A DNA stretch of 64,000 nt from Streptomyces sp. PH10-H1 (lineage in GTDB: Bacteria > Actinomycetota > Actinomycetes > Streptomycetales > Streptomycetaceae). The DNA is taken from positions 1-64,000 of the forward strand of contig NZ_JASISZ010000030.1 of NCBI RefSeq assembly GCF_030063355.1, in the 5' to 3' direction. A model generated the notes under the pieces. It saw only the letters and a program-made list of their open reading frames with translations, was not told the DNA's origin and did no database searches. Position 1 is the stretch's first letter; every line of letters starts with the position of its first letter. Position numbers and translations under genes: made by a program. This document shows positions 52,665 through 60,284 of the stretch, in pieces.

Positions 52665-54635
52665 TCACGCGCCGGGCGCGGCGGTCTGCCGGGGCACCGG
52701 GCCGTTGGCCGGGATGTACTGGTCGGCCTGGGACTGGAACATCCGGTAGTACCGGCCGCCCTCGATGGCGAGGAGTTCCTGATGGGTGCCCTGTTCCACC
52801 AAGCGCCCGTCGTGGAGCACATAGATGAGGTCCGCGTGCTGGACGGCCGCCATGCGGTGCGTGACCAGGACGACGGAGGTCGCCGGTGACCTGAGATGGC
52901 GGATCTTCTCGAAGCAGGCGATCTCCGCCTCCGGGTCCAGAGCGGAGGTCGGCTCGTCAACGATGATCACGGAAGCGTCGCGGTAGCGGGTCCGGCTGAG
53001 GCCGATCTTCTGCCACTGACCGCCGGACAACTCCGATCCGCCGCGGAACTGCAGCGCGAGCAGCGTCTGCATACCGTGCGGCAGCCCCTCGATCACGGCA
53101 TCCGCCCCGGAGAACGCGGCCGCCGCCGCGAGCCGCTCGGGATCCGCCGGCTGCTCCGGCTTGCCGATCGCCAGGTTCGTCTCGGCGGTGAAGGGCCACT
53201 TCTCGAAGGCCTGGTCCAGCAGGGCGACACGGGCGAAGACCTGATCGCGGTTGGCCTGCCGGAGATCCACCCCATCCCACTGGATGCGGCCGGCTTGTGG
53301 CATGTGCAGGCCCGCCAGCAGTTTCACCAGCGTGCTCTTCCCGGATCCGTTCTCGCCGACGAGAGCGACCACCGTGCCCGCGGGAATGGTCAGGGTGATG
53401 TCGTCCAGGGCCGGCTGGTCACGGTCGGGATAGCAGTAGGTGACGTGTTCGAAATCGATCCGCGCAGGGTGCTCGGGCACCGTGAGACCGCCGGTGGGAA
53501 TCGCGCGGGCGGCGGCTTCGAGGTTGTAGCGGTCCAGGTCCCGGACGTAGAGGGACTCCTCATGGAGCCGGTTGACGGACCCGACGAGCGTGCCGAGATT
53601 CGCCGACCCGGTGCGCACCGCCAGCACGGCGGTCCCGGCGACCGCCATGCTCATCCGCCCCGAGAGCAACAGCCAGCCCAGCACGGTGTACGCCAGCAGC
53701 GCGGCGGCTCCGGACAGCGCGGCGGCCAGCAGTTCGGTGCCGGCCCTCTCCTTGGCCAGCCGGGTCTGTTCGGCCTCGGCGGTCTCGGCCATCTGGCCGA
53801 AGTGCCGCAGCAGGAATTTGCCGACGCCATGGACGCGCGTCTCCTGGGCGCCGCTGCGGCCGGTGATGGAGAGGCTGATTACCCGGGCGGCCCGCTCGTG
53901 CTCGATCCACGCCATGGCCGAGGCGTAACGGCGCTGGGCGACCTGCAGGGCGCCCCAGCCGCGCGGAGCTGCGATCAGCAGTAACAGGGGGAGCAGAACC
54001 GGGTGCAGGACCGACAGCACACTGGCCGCGGCGGTCAGGGAGAAGACGCCGTTCAGCGACGCCACCGTGGCGCTGATCATGCGACGGGAGGACTGGGCAC
54101 CGAACTGCGCGGAGTCCAGCAGTTTGCGGAACGCGCCGTCCTCGACGGCTTCCAGTTCCACCCGCTCGGCGTGCCGCAGATACTCCTCGGTGGCCAGCCG
54201 TTCGACCTTGGGCTCCAGACGGCCGGTACTCGCCGTCGACAGGGACGCCAGGACCGCGCTCGTCATCGCGATGAGCGTGGCCACGACCATCGCCGGCAGC
54301 GCCGCATGGACCCGCGCGACGGTATCCCCGCCCCCGAACAGCGACTTGAGCACCGCGTTGGTGGCCAGCAGAGCCACCGCGTGCGCCACGCCCTGGAAGA
54401 TCTCGCTCAGCACCATGGTCAGCAGCGCGGACCGGTCGGCCCGCCAGGCCAGCCGTACGGTGCCGCCGACCAGCCGCGGCGCGGTCCGTGCCATCGACAG
54501 CCCGGACTGCTCCAGCACGGCGTACTCGTGCTTGGACCAGCCCATGTCATAGCGCAGCGCGCCGCCGAACAGTAATCGCTCACTGTCCGAGACGGCCGGC
54601 TCGACGGGACGCGGCCGCTGAAACAGGCGCCTCAT
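52665..54635 (-). CDS. ABC transporter, fused permease-ATPase (exporter type)
   Basis: 656 residues. Membrane domain about 60-370 with five to six hydrophobic segments. ATPase with Walker A G427-E-N-G-S-G-K433-S-T, signature L536-S-G-G-Q540, Walker B V-I-I-V-D-E-P-T-S-A-L-D near 560 and H-loop V-T-H-R. Half-transporter, expected to homodimerise; resembles exporters of peptides and lipids, including RiPP transporters without a peptidase domain. ATG at 54635. A 67-residue secreted peptide gene follows 31 bp downstream. Confidence 0.9.
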   Translation of the reverse strand: MRRLFQRPRPVEPAVSDSERLLFGGALRYDMGWSKHEYAVLEQSGLSMARTAPRLVGGTVRLAWRADRSALLTMVLSEIFQGVAHAVALLATNAVLKSLFGGGDTVARVHAALPAMVVATLIAMTSAVLASLSTASTGRLEPKVERLATEEYLRHAERVELEAVEDGAFRKLLDSAQFGAQSSRRMISATVASLNGVFSLTAAASVLSVLHPVLLPLLLLIAAPRGWGALQVAQRRYASAMAWIEHERAARVISLSITGRSGAQETRVHGVGKFLLRHFGQMAETAEAEQTRLAKERAGTELLAAALSGAAALLAYTVLGWLLLSGRMSMAVAGTAVLAVRTGSANLGTLVGSVNRLHEESLYVRDLDRYNLEAAARAIPTGGLTVPEHPARIDFEHVTYCYPDRDQPALDDITLTIPAGTVVALVGENGSGKSTLVKLLAGLHMPQAGRIQWDGVDLRQANRDQVFARVALLDQAFEKWPFTAETNLAIGKPEQPADPERLAAAAAFSGADAVIEGLPHGMQTLLALQFRGGSELSGGQWQKIGLSRTRYRDASVIIVDEPTSALDPEAEIACFEKIRHLRSPATSVVLVTHRMAAVQHADLIYVLHDGRLVEQGTHQELLAIEGGRYYRMFQSQADQYIPANGPVPRQTAAPGA

Positions 54636-54938
54636 CGCCCCACCGACCCCGGTGACCCCGGAACAGCGGGTGACCCTGGAACAGCGGCGAGAGTCAGCGC
54701 AATTGGCGGGTGGTGGATCTGGATGCGGAGCGGCGGTGCGGTCACGATCGGTCCTCCCGGCGGACGGCGTCATCCACCGTCAGTAGCCGCGACGCCCGGG
54801 TGCCCGTGACCGGGCTGGCGTCGAGTCTATCGGGCGCAACAGGCGATCCGTGCCAGATATGTCCCAACAAGTTGGCGCGATCGGGACGGCGTTGATGGTT
54901 CACAGGGCGGGCCCGCCTTCCCGCGCCGCCGGTAGGTC
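54636..54938. promoter_or_regulatory. 303-bp region upstream of the ABC exporter
   Basis: No gene seen. It holds an 18-bp tandem repeat (54652-54687) close to the exporter start. A somewhat AT-rich patch at 54851-54880 (CCAGATATGTCCCAACAAG) may be promoter-related. Confidence 0.3.
54652..54687. repeat. Two 18-bp tandem repeats before the ABC exporter
   Basis: GTGACCCCGGAACAGCGG then GTGACCCTGGAACAGCGG, one mismatch, 17-52 bases upstream of the exporter's ATG on the minus strand, that is in its 5' untranslated region. Confidence 0.7.
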
Positions 54939-55073
54939 CTACCGCGGATAGCCGATGGCTGTGATGTCCTTCGCGAGCTCGTCCACCGTGGTGTCAGGGT
55001 TCAGCGCCGAGACCCCACCCTCGTGAACGGTCATCCGGCCATCCAACCCGATGCCTCTGACACTCCACATCGC
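54939..55073 (-). pseudogene. Possible C-terminal gene remnant
   Basis: About 43 residues, M-W-S-V-R-G-I-G-L-D-G-R-M then A-L-N-P-D-T-T-V-D-E-L-A-K-D-I-T-A, end plausibly coding, but upstream the frame runs into the 10-bp tandem repeats and no start with a ribosome site is seen. Family not recognised. Confidence 0.3.
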
Positions 55074-55133
55074 GGCAGAGGACGGCAGAGGATGGCAGAG
55101 GATGGCAAAGGATGGCAAAGGGCGGTAAAGGAC
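55074..55133. repeat. Six tandem copies of a 10-bp unit
   Basis: GGCAGAGGAC, GGCAGAGGAT (twice), GGCAAAGGAT, GGCAAAGGGC, GGTAAAGGAC, followed by GGCTGAC. Each unit differs from the next by no more than a few bases. One helical turn per unit. Confidence 0.9.
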
Positions 55134-55256
55134 GGCTGACAAGCTGGCGTGCAGGTGGGTTCCGGGGGAGAATCGATGGTGCGGGCGGTGCTCCGTAAGT
55201 ACGTCGTGCCATACGCCTGGTGACCCTGGGTTGCCTGCCGGGGCTTCGTGGACACC

Positions 55257-55273
55257 GTGTACATCGCGTACAC
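55257..55273. promoter_or_regulatory. Inverted repeat, candidate operator before VOC gene
   Basis: GTGTAC-ATCGC-GTACAC, perfect 6-bp arms, directly before a TTATAT hexamer (55276-55281) in an otherwise GC-rich 280-bp intergenic region. Confidence 0.45.
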
Positions 55274-55414
55274 CTTATATGGCCCGATGGGCCGACACCC
55301 GGCCCGCGAAGCGGCCCCGGCTGCGGAACCATTCCGGAGGCGAGCATGCGCCTTCGATTCCACGGTCCGCCCACGGCGTGAGTGGCACCCGCGACCCGTC
55401 TGGAAGCGTTCAAC

Positions 55415-56248
55415 GTGAACGAGATGTCTGCCATGGACGAAGAGACGACAACGGCATACGTCGCACAGCTGCGCACAAGCGACGCCGTTTTCGGCGCGCC
55501 CTGCTGGATCAGCCTGATGGCCCGGGACCTGAAGTTGGCGCAGGAGTTCTACGGCATGGTTCTGGGCTGGGAATTCCGGTCGGGGCGGCTCGGGGAGGGA
55601 TTCAGTGTCGCGCTCGCGGACGGTGCCCCGGTCGCCGGTATCGGCGCGCTGGCGACCGCCCTGCAGGTGGCCGTGGCCTGGACGCCCTACTTCGCCGTCG
55701 GCGACGCGGACGAGACCGCGGCGCGCATCAGTGAGCGCAGCGGCACGGTAGGGGTCGGGCCGCTCACGCTCGCGTCGGGACGCGGGGCGCTGGCAGCGGA
55801 CCGGGACGGTGCCGTCTTCGGTATCTGGGAAGGGCAGCTCCTCACCCATTGGCATACCTGGCGCCGGGACGCGCCCGCCTGGCTGCGACTGCGGACCCGT
55901 GATGCGTTCGATGCCGCCATCTTCTACGGCGAAGTCCTCGACTGGGCGTGCGAACGGCCCGGCTGCTGCGAGGTCGAATACGAGGATCAGGAAGTCGTGC
56001 TGCGCAGCGCGGGGCACGTGGTCGCGCGGCTCAGTTCCGGCGCGGTCGAGGCAGCGCCGGATCCCGCGGTCCGCCCCCGGTGGCAAGTGCATTTCCCGGT
56101 GGCCGATGTGGGGGCCTGTATCAGGGCAGCTCACAAGATGGGCGGTACGACCGTCGGGCAGAGCTCCGGCCCCGACGGAGGCCAGGCGACGCTGCGCGAC
56201 CCGGACGGCGGACTGTTCACCGTCACCGCCCGCCCACCGCGGACATGA
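55415..56248 (+). CDS. Two-domain VOC-family protein
   Basis: 277 residues with two consecutive glyoxalase-like modules (about 20-135 and 140-270): C-W-I-S-L-M-A-R-D-L-K-L-A-Q-E-F-Y in the first and W-L-R-L-R-T-R-D-A-F-D-A-A-I-F-Y-G-E-V-L in the second, ending L-R-D-P-D-G-G-L-F-T-V. Similar to the CFP30B-like hydroxylase proteins of actinomycetes. GTG at 55415 preferred (GGAAG 8 bases upstream); ATG codons at 55424 and 55433 are alternatives. A palindrome lies about 140 bp upstream. Confidence 0.8.
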   Translation: MNEMSAMDEETTTAYVAQLRTSDAVFGAPCWISLMARDLKLAQEFYGMVLGWEFRSGRLGEGFSVALADGAPVAGIGALATALQVAVAWTPYFAVGDADETAARISERSGTVGVGPLTLASGRGALAADRDGAVFGIWEGQLLTHWHTWRRDAPAWLRLRTRDAFDAAIFYGEVLDWACERPGCCEVEYEDQEVVLRSAGHVVARLSSGAVEAAPDPAVRPRWQVHFPVADVGACIRAAHKMGGTTVGQSSGPDGGQATLRDPDGGLFTVTARPPRT

Positions 56249-56307
56249 TCCCCCTGGGCACCGCCTGGAGCGCCGCCCGCGGCGCGCGCCCGCTCGGCCG
56301 CGCCGTC

Positions 56308-56589
56308 TCAGGGACCGCGACCGTAGTCGTCCCGGTGCTCGTCCGGAAGGTACGGCGGTATGTCCCGTCCGGGTTGGTAGTGCGGGCCCTGGCGGATGTG
56401 GCGCCCCACCACGATCAGATCCACGACGGCCACCGCCGCGACCACGGCGAACGCCGCCTCCCACCCCACGTGCCCGGTCATCCCGAACCCCACCGCACCT
56501 GCCACGGCCCAGACCAGGCCGAATGCCGCCAGCACCATCCGCAGCCGCAGCGGACTCCGGGCTTGCAACGGCTCACTTCCGGTACGCAT
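56308..56589 (-). CDS. DUF6343-family small membrane protein
   Basis: 93 residues. Start R-T-G-S-E-P-L-Q-A-R-S-P-L-R-L-R-M is the family hallmark, followed by two hydrophobic segments (about 17-37 and 42-62) and a polar C terminus with Y-Q-P-G-R-D-I-P-P-Y. Function unknown. GAGGAG lies upstream of the ATG at 56589. Confidence 0.75.
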   Translation of the reverse strand: MRTGSEPLQARSPLRLRMVLAAFGLVWAVAGAVGFGMTGHVGWEAAFAVVAAVAVVDLIVVGRHIRQGPHYQPGRDIPPYLPDEHRDDYGRGP

Positions 56590-56661
56590 GGCGACGCATC
56601 TCCTCGCCTCAAGCATCCACCCGAGGCAGGCGTGCGACGAAACGGTTCAGCGCGGCGTGAG

Positions 56662-56898
56662 TCAGGCCGAGGCCCTGAGGGCCCGGGCCGGGGCCGGGGC
56701 CGGTGCGGTGGGGGCCGGAGTCAGGAGGATGCGCGCGTGCTCCAGGGCTTGGCGCAGGTCGCGGACGCCCGTGGACGCGCACAGATTGTGTCGCAGGTCG
56801 TCACGGCGCCGGGCGGCGCCTGGGAAGGTGGCATCGTCCAGGCTCTGGAGTTCGGAGACCAGACGGTGCAGTTCGGGAAGATTCAACGCGGGGGACAT
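56662..56898 (-). CDS. Small hypothetical protein
   Basis: 78 residues. Helical core L-N-L-P-E-L-H-R-L-V-S-E-L-Q-S-L and L-R-Q-A-L-E-H-A-R-I-L-L, one Cys (H-N-L-C-A), then an Ala/Pro-rich tail. Resembles the small helical proteins common in Streptomyces. Start at the ATG with GGAG nearby; a longer frame upstream is possible. The 320 bp to the right (56899-57218) show no gene. Confidence 0.45.
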   Translation of the reverse strand: MSPALNLPELHRLVSELQSLDDATFPGAARRRDDLRHNLCASTGVRDLRQALEHARILLTPAPTAPAPAPARALRASA

Positions 56899-57218
56899 GG
56901 CCGGCTCCAGGGGCGTCACGGGAACGGGACCCGGGTGCTGCGACGGGTCGCGTTCGGGCGAATGGCGGCCGGGGTCCGGTTCGGGCTCCTCTGCCCGGAT
57001 CCGGTCGAGCTGATCCGGCAGAGGGATCTGTATCCCTGCAGACCGTGAAGCCCTGCCGTCATGCGAAGCGTGGCACCGCCACACGGCCTACGCAACACGG
57101 GTATTTCACCCTGGTGGGCGTGGAGCGCTGCCATCGATCCAGCCGGCGTGCGGCCATTCCGGTGGTGGCGTGCACCGGCTCATGACCACGTCCGGCCGGC
57201 GAACCGAGCCTGTCGGGT

Positions 57219-57404
57219 TCAGTCCGCCAGACAGGGGCAGTACGTCTGGCTCTCCGAGTTCACAGGACAGCCGTTGTCCGGGCCACGGACACAGGCACCT
57301 TCGCCGCAGCAGGAACAATTACCGCAGGTGGTCGAGAGCAGCCGGCGCTGCCCCGCGCCCCACTCCTGGGACAGCCGGCCGTTCGCATCACGTTCTTCAT
57401 CCAC
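57219..57404 (-). CDS. Short Cys-rich ORF
   Basis: 61 residues from a GTG at 57404. The N-terminal part is polar (D-E-E-R-D-A-N-G-R-L-S-Q-E-W), the C-terminal 33 residues carry eight Cys: C-G-N-C-S-C-C-G-E-G-A-C, then N-G-C-P and Y-C-P-C-L-A-D. Codons there are unusually AT-ended for this DNA (GGT, AAT, TGT, GAA). Start poorly supported (GGTGG 12 bases away). Could be a metal-binding or disulfide mini-protein, or a modified-peptide precursor; no modification enzyme is adjacent. Confidence 0.4.
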   Translation of the reverse strand: MDEERDANGRLSQEWGAGQRRLLSTTCGNCSCCGEGACVRGPDNGCPVNSESQTYCPCLAD

Positions 57405-57523
57405 AGGAACTGGATACCACCAAGGTCCGGTGGTGCGCGCGGTGACGTCCCGCTGAGGCCCTGCGGCGCGCCATCCGTTGCCGGTGTTGAGCGGATCGGG
57501 GAGGCTCGACGTATCGTCGAAAA

Positions 57524-57700
57524 ATGGACAGGTTGAGTGACGGCGCAGACAAGGTCTGGCCAGATGACGAGGAGCCCGAGCTGGCGTCCGACCGCTTGGT
57601 GAATGACGTTCGGGAACCGCGCCAAAAGCTGCCGGAGCGTTTGCCGGACCGGGTCGGGGGCGGAAGCCAGAAGCTGCCGCCGGGGCACTTCCACGGCTGA
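57524..57700 (+). CDS. Small acidic ORF
   Basis: 58 residues, begins M-D-R-L-S-D-G-A-D-K-V-W-P-D-D-E-E-P-E-L and continues with V-N-D-V-R-E-P-R-Q-K-L-P-E-R-L-P-D. Highly charged, intrinsically disordered in appearance. It lies in an AT-richer pocket (CGTATCGTCGAAAA just before the ATG). No Shine-Dalgarno sequence, so leaderless if real. Divergent from the Cys-rich ORF. Confidence 0.4.
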   Translation: MDRLSDGADKVWPDDEEPELASDRLVNDVREPRQKLPERLPDRVGGGSQKLPPGHFHG

Positions 57701-57790
57701 GCCCTACCGACCCGCTGCCGTACACGCCGACGGCCGGCGCGGAGCCGCATGACGCGGTCCGAACCGGCCGTCGACGGCCGTCGGGTCGCC

Positions 57791-57814
57791 AGGTCCTCAG
57801 GTCCTCAGGTCCTC
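57791..57814. repeat. Three 8-bp tandem repeats
   Basis: AGGTCCTC three times, then a degenerate AGGTGCGA, directly downstream of the F420/NADP-reductase-like gene's stop. Confidence 0.75.
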
Positions 57815-57852
57815 AGGTGCGACGAAGGCGCCCCGCCGACCGGCGGAGGGGT

Positions 57853-58509
57853 CTATCGGGCGCCGAAGGCGAACTTCAGCGGGGGTATCACCGCCTGAGC
57901 GTCGGCCCCGCAGACCCACAGGCCGATCATGAACGCCGCCGTGGCCTCGAGCAGCCCGGCGCGCTCCAGCCCGCCGCCCTCGACCGGTTCACATCCCAGG
58001 TCCCTGACCAGGGAGCGCGCGGTCGCGAGTGCGTCGGCATCGTCGCCGCACAGTGGCACGGCCAGTGGACTGCCGTCGAAGACGGGCGGTGTCATCCGCC
58101 AGACGTCCTCGTGGCACAGGTTGAACGCCTTGACGACGTGAGCGCCGACGGCCGTCTCCGCGACGCGTTCGGCCATCGAAGAGCCGCCCTGCGTGGCAAG
58201 GGTGAACCGGCCCGGCACGACCGGGTTGGTGCAGTCGATCAGCACGCGCCCGCGCAATGCCCCCGCGGCGGCACCGGCCGCTTCCAGGACCGCCGGCACA
58301 GCCTGGTCGCGGACGGCGAGGAGGACGACATCGCCGAACACGGCGGCCTCCGCCCAGCTGCCCGCCCGTGCGGCTGGACCGATCTGTTTCGCGAGGGCCG
58401 CGGCCCTGTCCGGGTGCCGGCCGCTGACCGTCAACTCGTGGCCCGCGCGGGCCCACTGGGTTCCGAGGGCGTCCGCCATATTGCCCGCACCGAGGATGCC
58501 GATACGCAT
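57853..58509 (-). CDS. F420H2:NADP oxidoreductase-like NAD(P)-binding protein
   Basis: 218 residues. N-terminal Rossmann motif G-I-L-G-A-G-N-M-A at about 4-12, S-G-R-H-P-D (NADP-binding Arg) near 29-34, and central V-L-I-D-C-T-N-P and H-V-V-K-A-F-N typical of NADPH-dependent F420 reductases and related pyrroline-carboxylate-reductase-like proteins. Divergent from an HxlR regulator with 91 bp between starts, a frequent arrangement. Confidence 0.82.
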   Translation of the reverse strand: MRIGILGAGNMADALGTQWARAGHELTVSGRHPDRAAALAKQIGPAARAGSWAEAAVFGDVVLLAVRDQAVPAVLEAAGAAAGALRGRVLIDCTNPVVPGRFTLATQGGSSMAERVAETAVGAHVVKAFNLCHEDVWRMTPPVFDGSPLAVPLCGDDADALATARSLVRDLGCEPVEGGGLERAGLLEATAAFMIGLWVCGADAQAVIPPLKFAFGAR

Positions 58510-58560
58510 CCGTCCTCCTCTGCTTGACTGGGTCTACGACGACTGTAGGAAGACCCACAG

Positions 58561-58574
58561 GCACCATTTGGTGC
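58561..58574. promoter_or_regulatory. Perfect 14-bp palindrome before HxlR gene
   Basis: GCACCA-TT-TGGTGC, in the divergent space between the F420/NADP-reductase-like gene and the HxlR gene. Further upstream CTAC-N7-GTAG (58532-58546) is a weaker one. Candidate HxlR operator. Confidence 0.5.
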
Positions 58575-58600
58575 GTAACGCAGAGCCGTTCGGAGGTCTG

Positions 58601-58990
58601 GTGGCGAACGATGCCGTGAGAGATGCCGCGCGAGATGCCGGTTTCCTCGCCGACTGCCGCGCCCGGCTGACCTTCGACCTGATGGCCAACACATGGAACG
58701 CCGTCGTGCTGTGGGCACTGCGCGAGGGGCCGCGGAGACCGGGTGATCTGCGCGAGCAGATCGGCGGCATCAGTACGAAGGTGCTCACGGAGACTCTCCG
58801 CAGGCTTGCGCACAACGGCCTCGTGTCGCGCCGGGCCTACCCGGAGGCGCCGCCGCGAGTCGAATACGAGCTGACCAGCCTCGGGAGCACGCTGCTTGAG
58901 CCGATCGAGGCGTTCGGGCGGTGGGCGTTCCAGTACGGGGACGACGTACTCGAGGCCCAGGCCCAGAACGGCGGGGAGGACGACTTCTGA
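58601..58990 (+). CDS. HxlR-family transcriptional regulator
   Basis: 129 residues. C-R-A-R-L-T-F-D-L-M-A-N-T-W-N-A-V-V-L-W-A-L is the typical HxlR helix 1-2 region; I-S-T-K-V-L-T-E-T-L-R-R-L and R-V-E-Y-E-L-T-S-L-G follow. GTG at 58601 with GGAGG four bases upstream; an in-frame GTG at 58571 inside the palindrome is possible. Divergent from the F420/NADP-reductase-like gene, its likely target. Confidence 0.85.
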   Translation: MANDAVRDAARDAGFLADCRARLTFDLMANTWNAVVLWALREGPRRPGDLREQIGGISTKVLTETLRRLAHNGLVSRRAYPEAPPRVEYELTSLGSTLLEPIEAFGRWAFQYGDDVLEAQAQNGGEDDF

Positions 58991-59282
58991 ACGGCACGAA
59001 CGGCTGAACCATCAATGAGCCCGGCTGTCAGGAGACGCGCGCCAAGCCGCACTCGGGTACGGCAGTTCGGTCAGTCGTCTGTCATCGCGGCTTGTGCTCG
59101 TCGCCTGCGAACCGAGCGAGGTGTGCCCGTCGTACGTGGAGGTGGCCGTCAGCAGGGAAGGGTGGCTGGGCCGGGAGCACCCGGACGGTGCGGAATGAGG
59201 CGAGCGGCTTCGCGCTTACAACAAGTGCGCCGGCGCGTAGCGACGGAGAGAGTGCCGGCGTCGGCGGACATCTGGGGGGACC

Positions 59283-59963
59283 ATGCTGCGTATTCACTTC
59301 ACGGGCCAAGACCTCGGCCGCGTCCGGATCGCCGCGGGACCGGCGCCGATGTGGGAGACGATTTTGAGCCTGCACCGGCTCCAGCGTGGCGAGAACAGTG
59401 CGCTGCTGAAGAAGTGGCGGCTTTCGGTGCGCGCCGGACTGCCGAAGTCGGTGGGCATGCTCACCTCGCTCGTACCACCGCGGCGCTACTTCCCGGACTT
59501 CCTCACACCGGCCAAGGCTTCCCTGGAGCTGGCGGAAGGCCTCGCGGACGTGCTGAGCAGCACGAGCGCCGCCGTGCGGCGCGACATGAGCACACTGGCC
59601 ACCGAGCAGAGGGTGCCCTCATGGGAGCGGGATCTTCGGGAGGGAGATGTCGGGATGCTGGCACCCCTGGGCCGAGCCGTTCACGCCTACCACCGGGCCG
59701 CGGTGGCGCCGTTCTGGGACCTGATCCGGAGGCAGGTCGGCGCCGACCACGCCCTGCGGGCACGTGCGCTTGTCGATGGGGGAGCGGAGGCGTTACTGGC
59801 CGGTCTGCCGTCCAGCATGCGGTGGAGGAATCCGGTCCTGGAGGTGGACGACGCCGAGTTGGAGCGCCGCCGCGCCGACTGGCAGGCTCCGCCGCCCCGC
59901 TTCGCGCGCGGCTATGGCGCCCCGCTACCAGGACCAGGTCACCCAGGCCGACACCGGCTGTGA
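59283..59963 (+). pseudogene. ArsR-type regulator, C-terminally truncated
   Basis: 226 codons. The first roughly 195 residues match the N-terminal domain of long Streptomyces ArsR-like regulators (M-L-R-I-H-F-T-G-Q-D-L-G-R-V-R and L-L-S-like E-T-I-L-S-L-H-R-L-Q). The usual 330-residue protein continues with a C-terminal winged helix, but here it switches after A-D-W-Q-A-P to a Pro/Gly-rich run and ends. In another frame the next stretch (Y-Q-D-Q-V-T-Q-A-D-T-G-C-D-F-R-F-L to 60015) looks like the tail of an unrelated gene, marking a deletion junction near 59890. Confidence 0.6.
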
Positions 59964-60141
59964 CTTCCGCTTCCTGGCCCGCCCCGGCGAGGTGCCGGAA
60001 CCCTACGCGGGCTGACCCACCACGAAGCCGCACCCACACCGCACAGCGGTCCGCGTGGTCCGCCCCGACCGCTGCGGCCGCCGGGCGCAGCACACTCCCC
60101 GGGCGGCTGCACCTGATGGCGCGCGCGGCCGCCGGTTGAGC

Positions 60142-60170
60142 CGGCTCGGGCGGCGTAGCGGCCCGAGCCG
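60142..60170. terminator. Hairpin, 10-bp stem
   Basis: CGGCTCGGGC / GCCCGAGCCG with a 9-base loop, between the truncated ArsR gene and the convergent membrane protein gene. Confidence 0.65.
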
Positions 60171-60284
60171 TACAACTCCTACAGTGGCGCGATGAGCGAA
60201 CGGGCACGACTGCTGACGCGGAGCTGCGGGATGTGAGCCGCAGCCCGCTCGGAGGCGACGGACGCGTCGGCGGTCCGGCTCAGG

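Noticed and set aside
60192..60236. 14-codon ORF after a TACAGT hexamer, resembling a leaderless leader peptide
   Set aside because: There is no downstream gene on the same strand for it to control and no H-I-D-L motif; at most the start of a deleted gene.
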